Origin: Cenococcum geophilum 1.58
Taxonomy: Eukaryota > Ascomycota > Dothideomycetes > Gloniales > Gloniaceae
Length of the DNA stretch: 64,000 bases
Reading direction: 5' to 3'
Assembly: GCA_001692895.1 (NCBI GenBank)
Contig: KV748244.1
Coordinates: forward strand, 434,001 to 498,000
Shown here: positions 54,640-64,000 of the stretch, in pieces
Layout: every line of letters begins with the position of its first letter
Numbering within the stretch: position 1 is the stretch's first letter
Made by a program: the position numbers and the translations under genes
Notes under the pieces: model-generated
What the model was told of the DNA's origin: nothing
The model's input: only the letters and a program-made list of their open reading frames with translations
Databases searched by the model: none

Positions 54640-57600
54640 AAGGACTTTTAGTTGTAATTTTATAAATTTAATTAAAATATAACCCCTTCCTAATTCTTAT
54701 AATTAAACATTTCTATATATAACACTATGCTAAGGATTATAATATAGATTGCCTAGATATAGCTTTATTATAATATAACGGCTTTACGCTAATTAATTAA
54801 TCTATAGCTCTAAAGTCTAGATTTATAATACTAAAAATAAGCTCTAAGTTATTAATTTTATACCGGTAGAACGAAACTTGCTAAGAGTTACTATGCGGAT
54901 CCTAGCCGGTAGAAGTAAGAGGCCTTAGTAGGCCTTAGTATTAAAGTCGTTAATAATAACTTTATCCCTCTTAACCTAGATCTAGCTAGCTATAAGACGG
55001 TAGGTGTTTTTGCTATATTTATATCTAAGAGATTAAATAATAAGTGGGGTGTAAGAATATTGCGCTTATTGTAAATATAATATACTAGGCGTATTATAAA
55101 TGTGAATATAGGGAATATAGTGAATATAATTAACTTCTATAGATTACATTTGTAAGTAGGCTAAAGTTTAGTAAGAATAGTCTTTAAGGTATCTATACTT
55201 AGGCTTATCTATATAAAAGAGTCTAACTCGCCGTAAAGGATTAAATTGTTAAGGTTCTTATAACAGCTAAGGGTATAATTTTATTTATTCTTGTTTTAAT
55301 AAGTATACGGGTGTAATAGGTATATTAAAACCTTAACCCTTATCCTTTTAATTATGCTATCCTGGAAAACTGGTATAGATATAAAGGCTTTCTATAATGC
55401 TATACTAAGCTAATATTATTCTATAGTTTTATATTATGGTTTTAACACTTTATATATCTAGCCGACTAATTTCTTACTATATAATAGCTTAAACTCCACT
55501 TTAAGGTTATAAGTGGCCTCGTTTATCTGCTTTATAGTGGAGGGATTATAGGTAGTATAGGAGTTCTGGTTAGTTCGCATTGTTTTAATCTAAATAAGTA
55601 GTTCCTTAATAAACTACTTTATCTTTATTAAACATCTAATAATAAACTAGGGGATAATACTATGGAAGCCGTTTATAATCTCTTACATTTTCTTCTTAGC
55701 ACCTTTAGTTAGCTTTACTTTTGTCCTAACTATTTTATTAATACTTCTCTGTAGTATGTAGATATTGGGACTAAGTAGCAGATTATAACTAGGCTTACTC
55801 TCCTATTTATTACCTTGCCTTATTAATAGAGTTCCTAGAAAGGCGCTAAGATTATTAGAAACAGCGGCTCTTAAAGTACTGGAATATTACTAGATGAGGG
55901 CATTGTCTGGTTAGCTAATTTTTGTAAACCTACTAATTGACTACTAGCTCTAGGTTAAGCGCTTCTTAATGGAATTGGATAAGATGTATATAGTGCTATA
56001 TAATGGGGCATTTTAGGCTTTATAGTCTGTGTTATTTTTATACTTAGGGGACTTAAGAGATTTTTTTAAATACTTTAATATTATGGTAATAACAAAATTT
56101 AGATAAGCTAATAAGTGGGGTATCTACATTAAAAATAATATTGCTTTTACGGTACTTAAGAATATTAGAGAGGAACTTGTAGTGCATTTTGTTATAATTG
56201 TTATGGATTAGCTAAAACTAAATATCCCTTCTACTATTTATATCTACGGATTTGCGTATGTCCTTGATATATTAATAACTAAGCCCTACTTTTATATTGT
56301 TTACCTAGGCTAATAAACGTCTAGGTGGTGCTATAAGAAGCGTTAGGCTATTAACTCTTTAAATTTAGAATATGGATTCTTACTAATATAGGTATACTAC
56401 CTTTGTAATCTATCCTATAAGGAGCATTACGCGCTTTTGGCTTTCCCTCCGGAATAAGTAAGATATAATCTATATTTTTTTACTTAGGAATCCTAAACGG
56501 CCTGTTTATTAAAAATAATTAATTGGTTTAGTATATAGGTAAGAATTATAATTATTGTCTTGCCTAATCCTATCTAGTTAGCGTGTATACCGCTATTAAT
56601 ATTATCTTCTTTAAATATAATCTAATAATAGGCGGTAATTAGTTGATATTTTTTCTCCCTAAAGGATTTTATAACCGGCTATAGTGGTAATAGAAGGCTA
56701 TTTGCGTTAAGGTTGGCGTTAGAACTAAGACGGAGGCATCTATATACCTCTAACTATAGATTTTCGTTAATATGCTTACATTCTTTCCTTATTACTTAGC
56801 TAAAGCTAAAATTTTAACTAAATAAATATTAGTTTTAAATTTAGAGAGTGTCTATATTGGATATATTGGAGATATATACACGTATATATATTTAAAAAAT
56901 GTGGCATTGGGATTACTAATATCCCTTTCGTTCTTATAATCTATAAAGTCGTTTTTAGCGCTATTATCTTTACTAAGGAGGGGAGCGCTATTATCTTCGT
57001 TATTACTGCTATTAGTAGACTCTACGTCTATAGCGTTGTTTAGAGTTATTAGATTATTTTTTAATTGTACTATCTTTTTAATCCTATATAGCTTAGGGGT
57101 ATCTATTAACGCTAGCGGCGGAGATAGCTAACTTTTATAAGCATTAGCATTGCCCTTTTTAGATATTCCGCCTATTATAGTATTATTTTCGCTAATGGTA
57201 GTAATCTTAGTAATACTAGCTATAAACTAATTACTATTTTTAGGAATATGGGTAGGGATTAATAGCGGGTTAGTTAGGGTGGTATTATTACTAGAACTAG
57301 TAGATGTTTTAGTAGGGACTGGTTTCTAAATACCGGTTTAAGGCGTTATTAGCGTAGAAGTTGTGCTGTTTAGGGTCGGAAATGGGCTAGCTGTGACCTA
57401 TGTATTTAATAAGGATGTAACTAGATTTAAATATTAGTAATATGCTATAAGAGCTATAATACCTATAATATAAAGTACTTACGTAGAAGTTGGACTTCTA
57501 GCTTTAGTATCTATAAGCTAGAGTTTATAGCGTTACTAGTTATAATAGCCAGCTTTTTCCTATATTAGGTAGGGACTATAGTTATTATAAGGGCGCTTAG

Positions 57601-58300
57601 TGTTAAAGCCTATAGGCTAAATCTTACTACTAGGTGCGATGGCTATTAATATAAGCTTATCCTAGTATGGGCTAACTAGTGTCTAGTAGGCAGACTTATA
57701 AGGCTTCTGCCTTATAATAGATTGGAGATAAAACTGGTAATAATATAAGTAGTACTAGTATATATTGTTATAGAGCAAGCCTATAGAGCTACTTTACTCT
57801 TAATGAAGTGCGGCGAGATCCTACTTGGGGCGTTAGCCGGAGGTGCTTTTAATTTGCTATAGTAATGCTTTTTTATAAGCTCTAGTGTTTTAGACTAGCG
57901 AGAAGACACTAGGTTAGAATTATTCCTATTGCCTATAAATAGTGTTGCCCTCTTTTAGCTTACCAATTCTAGTTTTACTCCTCCTACTATTTTAATTTTT
58001 GCTTTATAATAGTGCCGAGCAGCTCCTCTCTATAAATAGCTAAATAGGATACTGCTTAAAGGCGGTAATTATATTAAACGCTAACGCTTCTATATTACCG
58101 TATATCCTATACTTAACGTATTCTCTAGCGCGAACACAATTATAAGTGCTAAGTATATTCCCAACTTGGTTCTGGCTTCCCTATAATATTGCCGCTTTAA
58201 GTTTTAATCTCTTAGGGTTTATCTTATAGGATAATTAGATAGCGGTCTTGGCGTCCTAAACGGTATTTATATAGAGGGAAGAACCCTAATAGTGGGTTAA
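54640..58300 (-). pseudogene. SNF2-family ATPase, copy B (degraded)
   Basis: This is a diverged duplicate of copy A, in the same direction, about 6 kb to the right. Motif I reads HAN-IGLGKTIIIILTYIL at 56580-56530. ILIA-YLNFVITI text follows near 56100, then FLGTLLIRQGN near 55830, FIIRCLIKI near 55610, and a C-terminal lobe with LQKLIIFTIFPIFTFIIRL near 55130 and LARSRLRGIKLLLTTLIL near 54950. Part of the motif Ia-II region is shorter than in copy A, so this copy also carries a deletion. Upstream sequences of the two copies match closely (52590-53100 and 58820-59470). Confidence 0.7.
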
Positions 58301-58819
58301 AATACGGATTTTAGAATAATTAATTAGCGTAATTAGTAAATGGGTAGACTAGTATAGTACTAATAGACTAAGATATATAACTTGCTAAACTTAAATATAA
58401 GAAAGGATATGATGCGAAGACCGCCGTTAGTAAAATATTTTATAAGTTATTTGTAATATAGTAGGAAATATAATAGAGAAAAGAGAAGGTTAAGGGTTAA
58501 ATGTTATAAAAGTAAACGACTAGAAGCTAGAATCGTAATAGTAAAGTAAATTAATTTTATAAATAAGTATAAAAGTAAAAGTAAAAGTGCACTAACCCTA
58601 GATATTGGCAATATTGCAAAAACATATAATTGCCTAAGGGTAGAGGTGTCTTATAACTGGGATTCTAGAAAAATATAATTATTGTATAGAAGATATAGAT
58701 TAAAAGCTTAGGTAGAGGATTTGGATATTATAGATAATGCACGTATTCTATTCCTTAGGTATATAGCGCGATGCTTAAATAACTATAATATTGCGGAATT
58801 TTATAGTTATATAGAGCTG

Positions 58820-59470
58820 TAAGTGTGCCCTAGATTTAGGATTCTAGGGAAGTAAAACCTATTAGTACTAGGTGCAGCTAGGATACGAGAAGGTAATAAG
58901 TTAAGCTTATAATTATTATAGATATAAGATGTCTTAAGTGTGCGACGTAGTATATTAATATTTATAATATTGCAAAATATGTTAATGTAATAGTCTAGTG
59001 GTGTGCCTTAGGTTAGGGATTAGGGGAACTAGAACTTAGGTAGTGCTACTAAGAGGCGGGAACTAAGGTTGTAAGGAGGTAATATTGCGACTATTATATA
59101 TATGGCATGCCTTAGGTATGCGATATAGCACGTTAATATTTGCAATATTATAAACGGTACTAATGCGCGGGTTTAGTGTATGCCCTAGAGCTAGGGGTCA
59201 CAGGAACTAAAACTTAGGTAGTTCTGCTAAAAGGTAGGAAATAAGGATGCGAGGAGGCGATATTGCGACTATTGTATATATAGTATGCCCTGGGTATACG
59301 ATATAGTACGCTAATATTTGCGATATTATAAACCGAACCAACGTATAGGTTTAGTAGTGTGTACTAGAACTAGAATCGTAAGAAATTGAAATCTAGTAGT
59401 ATTAATAGGAGATAGAAGGTAAGAATTTTAAGGTTAGTAATTTACGAAAGTTAGATATCTATAATATTGC
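58820..59470. repeat. ~180-bp repeats upstream of SNF2 gene B
   Basis: The unit is the same as at 52590-53100, with copies at about 58956, 59140 and 59320. It includes the strings AGTAAAACCTATTAGT and GAGAAGGTAATAAGTTAAGC, found at the matching place of the first array. This marks the right edge of a segment duplicated with an offset of about 6.2 kb. Confidence 0.75.
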
Positions 59471-59799
59471 AAGAATTACTATAACGTAGAGCTGGTAGTA
59501 TGTAATAAATTATAGGCCCTTAAATTTTTTTAAAATAGGCTATTTCTAGTTATTAATATTGCAGATATTACATTTTTAGGTATTTTATTATTAGTGGATT
59601 ATATAATACCTTATAAACTCTACGCGTAAGTAGTTTATAAAAAACCCTTTATACGCGTCTACTCTACTCCTTACTAACTATAAAGCTGGAAATAATAATG
59701 TTATATTTACTTAATATATTACTACCCTAGTATAAGAGTAAGTTAAGCGTTAATAAGCCGTAAATACTAGCTAAATCTATAATAGTTACTGTATACTTT

Positions 59800-62700
59800 A
59801 TGGATAGAAGATATAGCCGATGCTATGTAATCCTACGTTCTACTAGTGGCGCGGAACGTTATAAAATAAAATATAAATATAAGGATGAAATCTAAAGGTA
59901 AAGTAACCCCTAGAAAAGGCGTAGATGTAGAAATAGGAATAAACCGGTCCTATTTGACTATTAAACTGCCAATGACGGATTTAATAATATACTGGAAATT
60001 GTTAACCGTAACTAATAAATATCTTCTAAAGACGAGGGCTTTGTATTGCGTAATAATAATATAGTAATTATTACTGCTAAAGGGATATCTACCCTACTAT
60101 TAAATGACTAGGCTATATGCTGTAAGGTACCTACTATAGAGACCTCTATTAACTAACCGAAACCCCCCCTATAAGAGAGAGGATTGTTATTAACTGCGAT
60201 ATCTATTAGGATAGAAGGCTATATAAAGGTTACTAGGAGAGGTGCTGGTAAGCTAGTGCAATACTGTGCGACTAAAGATAAGACGTAGTTGTATTAGCAA
60301 TGCCCTAATCTATCTAATGACGGCAGAACCGAATTCTACCTATTTTAAAGTAAAGTAGAGTATATACTTACCCTATTCTTTATCCAAGAAAAAGTGTTAT
60401 AGGGGGCTATTAATCGATTTCTACGAGACCCCTGGCTTGCTCCGCTATTATAAGATTAGATATCTATAAAGAACTTAAATGACTTGTTTTAGAGATATAA
60501 TTAATTAAACTAGGCTATTATACTTGAAAAATAGGAAGAATGCACGTTGCAAGTTAATAAAGGAAAGGATTTAATTAAATAGACTAAATACTATATCCAA
60601 TATAGAAGTATTGTATAGGTACTACGGTTCTTACTAGGCCACTAGCTATTCGCCCCAGTCCGACTATTTAACGATAATAATTCACGGATATATATGGAAG
60701 TTTATACCGGTAACTATTGGTAGTATTAGCAGGACCAGCTTCTACTGGGCGCTACTATAGTGCCGCTAGTTATTGCGACTAATAAGACCTTGCTGTTTGA
60801 ATAAGGTAAAATAATAATATATCTAGTGTATACTTTGGTGTTTAACTTAAATAGCCGAACTTGCTATATACAGAAACGCCTAGGTATAGTATTATTTGGG
60901 TTTATTCCTATTATAAAGGGGTAGGTTAAATTAGAAGTATACTATACCGTAATAGAACTTATATTAGCCCATAAGTGCTTTAAGCTACCTACCCGTATAT
61001 TACTAACTAATAGTATTTTAAGCGCTAGAAATGATTTTAAAGACTAGTATTTATATTGCCTATGCGGACGGAAAGATAAAAGTATGTTACCCTATTATTT
61101 TATTAATAATGGCAGACTATAAGGAGTAAGTTATAATTACAGGTGTAAAGAATCTTTAATAATGCACTATATGCTAAATACCGCCCAACTAGTAAGGAAA
61201 TCTCTAGGCTAAATAGAAGTTCTATAATTATATAAGCATAAGATAATAAATAGAGCTCTAATCTAGAAGGAATATTAAACAGTTAGATAATACTTGGGTT
61301 TACCTATAATAAAACTTTGCCTAGAAGCATTACTTAGTAAATATCTATATATATATAACTCCTAATATACTGCACCAGCTTATAAAAGGGACAGCAACCG
61401 ACCTAATTGACTAGACTAAGAATCTCTTGCTTAAAAATACAAAACTATAGCAATTAAAAGGGTAACTAAAGTGGTAGGGTTTAACTAAAGACTATATTAA
61501 TGCCGTGCTGAACAAACAATTTAGTTAAATACTGGAATTTGTTAGTATAAAACGGTTTAAAGAGTTTATATCGGTTAGTTAATAGATAGGCCATCTCCAG
61601 AAGGATATAATATAATAGCTTATAGCGGTACTGGCACCCCTTATACTAAAGGAATATACGGGAGCAATGCTATATACTTAAGTAGTCTTAGACTTTATAA
61701 TGCTTGCATAATACGCTTTATATAATGATAATACTATTGGGTATATAGAATATGCACTCTATATTATAGACTAAATAAAAACCGCCTTCTCTAGATTTCG
61801 CCTATTTTACCACGCAACGTAGGAATAGTACTTTAATATTTTAAAACTTTATGCTTTTACCTACTACCCCTACTATATTTATAAGATAGGTAGCCTTACT
61901 GGTGTAGATATTAAGTATAGTAAGGTTATATACAAACTTTTAGTAAAGGTATTCTTTAACTATATAAATAAGCGCTCTAACTACTAGGAGTAATTACTCT
62001 ATTATAATACCCGGTACCTTTAAATAATAGTAATAGAAGAACTCCGTATGCTTAAAGTGACGAAACTTTTATCGCCAGCAGATATTGCTAAGGTAGTTTA
62101 TGCTATAACCTTAACACAACTAGTGGACCTAACTAATATAGGCTGGTTTATTAACTAGGACAATAGATATATAGTGGAAGAGGCTAGTATCCTAATTAAA
62201 ATATGGCGCTAGGCATATTAAGTTGAAAATAAAATAGGGCTTTTTGGTTTTATTAAAGCACTAGCTATATTCTTATAAGAGAATTATAATAAGCAGGATA
62301 GAACCTTTACTACTAATATTTAAATAAATTGTAGAGAAGAGGATTCTTCTAAAGTAGGCTTATACTTTGTGTGTATCTATAACTTAGTATAATATTAAAA
62401 GCGGGATAGAAAAAACCTAGACTCTATGGCTAAAGAGTTTATCTAATATGTATATAATTGGCAGAGCTAAGGTAAATGGAGACGAGACTATTTATGGGTG
62501 TAAGAGTATACGCAAACTGCTACTTTTGGGCAGATATACCCTCTTAGCAGTATACTTCTTAGAAAAGCTTAACTGATTATTATAGTTATAGATAAAGAGA
62601 GGTTAAACTTGTAGGGTAGGCGGCTTTAATATATAGGTGTTTTGGTTAATCTGCTTTGTCTTAAAGATATAGGCCGGGTAAACGATTTTTACGGTATAGT

Positions 62701-62910
62701 AGAGGTGGAGCTATAGCAGCAATCTCTTGCAAAGTGCTAACGAAGTATTAGTAGACGTCGTATTTATAACCTTTTATTGGTGCTCTATAGCGCGTATATA
62801 GTGCTATTAAAGCTTAGGTTAGAGCCCTAGAGCTTTATTATTAATCCTTAGGTTAATTTTAATTAGTTTAATACATTATATAATAAGGATTTTCTTTTAA
62901 AAGGTAAATA
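59800..62910 (+). pseudogene. Plavaka-type transposase (CMC superfamily), degraded
   Basis: The plus frame starts with an Arg/Lys-rich stretch (KRRRCRNRNKP near 59918). SSKDEGFVLR follows near 60020, NRFLRDPWLAPLL near 60412, and the hallmark FNDNNSRIYMEVYTGNYW at 60667-60720, then LLGATIVPLVIATNKTLLF and VLFGFIPIIKG near 60890. Downstream text (YCLCGRKDKSMLPYYFIN near 61050, ERLNL- near 62600) continues to about 62910. The order of D.DSR.Y.EM.TG.WW and GATI.P.I...DKT.L blocks matches fungal Plavaka transposases as I know them. Stops replace Gln/Trp throughout. It would have acted on the CGTCAGG ends. Confidence 0.8.
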
Positions 62911-63238
62911 AGCTGCTAGTAAATATGTAAAGAGTTAGAGCCGTAAAAGAAACGCATAATTATAAATATAGATTTTAATAATAGCAAGATATATAATATC
63001 TGCGATAAATGTAATAATGGTAATAATGTCTATTTTATAGCTATAAGCTAGCATATTGCTGCAATATATGTAATATTGCGCTCTTTTAGCCATAGCCATT
63101 TGAGTATTGTACTTTTAGCTAGCGTAGTGCTGGCGCATTGCTCCGGGCTTTGGCGAATATGGCGGAAAGCTAGCCCTGGGCCCCAAAAACGCTTTTAGCG
63201 AAACTAAATTTCCTACGCCACTCCCCGTTTTCCTGACG
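62911..63238. other. 3' flank and right terminus of the large element
   Basis: An AT-rich stretch with a CGATAAATGTAATAATGGTA-type satellite remnant is followed by a GC-rich end with AAGCTAGCCCTGGGCCCC and the terminal repeat CCGTTTTCCTGACG. There is no gene. Confidence 0.75.
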
Positions 63239-64000
63239 TATTAGTTCGAGCCGCCCCTACTAGAGTAGCTGCCTTTAATATTAACGGTAGAACTATATAC
63301 AAACTATTAAGGTTGCTAGTAAATCGCCCCTTTAAGAAATTGCCTACTGCTAGTCTTATACCTCTATAACAAGCTTTTAAGGATATTTACTATCTTATCC
63401 TTAATAAGAAATCTATAATCGGGCAAGTATATCTAGCCTAGATTAATCGCCGCCTCCGTTAGATCTACCCTACGCGTAACAACAACTACTTTAAAGGCTT
63501 AAACATCTTACTAGTAGGCGATTTCCATTAGCTTCCCCTTATAGGTTAGGCGGCCTTATATAGTAATCTACCCACTAGGCCGTTAGAGCCCGCTAGCTAT
63601 AGAAAGGGAGCCTATAAAGTAATTAACCGAACTATTATCCTAGATTAAGTTATGCGGCAGGGCGGTAATAATACTAAGAGCTTTATATTTAGGACCGCCC
63701 TTACGGAGCTATATAGTAATTCTATAAGTAATTTAACCTAGAAGCTTCTTTTAACTAGGTATAAGTAGGGCCTATCTACTAATAAGGTTGCGGGCTTTAA
63801 TAATATAATTCGGCTATATAGCATACGCGCTGCTATAAGTAAGTATAATACTATTTGGCTTCGCGATCTTTTATAGCTAGTAGTGGCTATTAAGTTAGTT
63901 AATACTAGTGTAGGTGCGCAGAAAGTTACTTCTAATTAGTGCGATACTATAGAGAATCTAGCCCTATATATTAGCGCGAAAGTAATGCTAATATATAATA
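63239..64000 (+). pseudogene. Helitron helicase, copy 2, continuation (cut by window end)
   Basis: It resumes the frame broken at 43996: LVRAAPTRVAAFNINGRTIY near 63240, then LLVGDFH-LPL near 63505. Walker B keeps its Asp here (it is Asn in copy 1), although a stop follows. It continues with PTNKVAGFNN- near 63780 and YISAKVMLI at the window end, where it matches copy 1 at about 30090-30110. The rest of the helicase and the element's 3' end lie outside. Confidence 0.88.

Larger units (their letters stand above)
43997..63238. mobile_element. 19.2-kb Plavaka-type DNA transposon carrying two SNF2 ATPase genes
   Basis: The 19,242-bp insertion has terminal repeats CGTCAGGAAAACGG...CCGTTTTCCTGACG, perfect for 14 bp and weaker to about 28 bp. 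It sits in a TA target (43995-43996, 63239-63240). Comparison with Helitron 1 near 29349 gives the empty site, with TA present once. Contents, left to right: GC-rich terminus; 27-bp satellite (44130-44757); unrecognised minus-strand coding block (about 44800-48400); SNF2 ATPase A (minus, about 52300-48450); ~180-bp repeats; coiled-coil protein (plus, about 53260-54350); SNF2 ATPase B (minus, about 58300-54640); ~180-bp repeats again; Plavaka transposase (plus, about 59800-62910); GC-rich terminus. All genes carry RIP stops. Plavaka belongs to the CACTA/Mirage/Chapaev superfamily, for which target duplications of 2-4 bp are known. Confidence 0.85.

Noticed and set aside
1-64000. tRNA, rRNA or mitochondrial sequence hidden in the AT-rich block
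   Set aside because: I looked for conserved tRNA arms and rRNA core strings and saw none. The AT-richness is explained by RIP.

Overview
The window looks like a repeat-rich, AT-rich block from a filamentous ascomycete (Pezizomycotina). Three signs point there. The elements are fungal chromoviruses, PIF1-type Helitrons and a Plavaka transposase. There is a short-intron gene of the DUF3632 family, as I recall it. Nearly every coding remnant carries the repeat-induced point mutation (RIP) signature: C-to-T and G-to-A changes that turn Gln and Trp codons into TAA/TAG, HUH into YUY, and DEFH into NKFY. About 95% of the window is mobile DNA. I see one intact host-type gene (37539-38486, minus) and one broken ribonuclease-like gene (39396-39859, plus).

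Layout. 1-1009 is the reversed 5' end of a Ty3/gypsy chromovirus. 1010-18700 is an older, minus-strand gypsy element split by three insertions that leave target-site duplications: an 8-kb chromovirus (1833-9805, TSD GTTAT, inside the chromodomain), a solo LTR (11072-11385), and a 2.9-kb satellite-filled element (12729-15631, TSD TA, inside the reverse transcriptase). 18701-22373 is a truncated second copy of the 8-kb chromovirus with its own 1.1-kb insertion. 22620-25505 is the 3' end of a third gypsy. 25510 to about 30700 is Helitron 1. 31080-33050 is a copia gag fragment split by a 1.4-kb miniature LTR element (31418-32853, TSD GCAAA). 33167-34150 is a four-copy promoter-plus-exon tandem array. 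36776-37283 is a MITE. 37290-39880 is the gene island. 39885-64000 is Helitron 2, split by a solo LTR (40978-41237) and by a 19.2-kb DNA transposon (43997-63238).

The most notable system is the 19.2-kb element. It has CGTCAGGAAAACGG terminal inverted repeats, a TA target duplication, a Plavaka-type transposase at its right end, two duplicated SNF2-type ATPase genes, a lysine-rich coiled-coil protein, an unrecognised minus-strand coding block and satellite arrays. The 2.9-kb element shares its first 11 terminal bases and its TA target, so it is probably a non-autonomous partner. A third piece of the family lies at 17906-18285. Other points of interest are a conserved antisense reading frame at the 3' end of the chromovirus and a miniature LTR element whose primer site matches an internal (half) initiator-tRNA sequence.

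All translations were done by eye. Stops and conserved motifs were checked, but exact ends of degraded genes are approximate.
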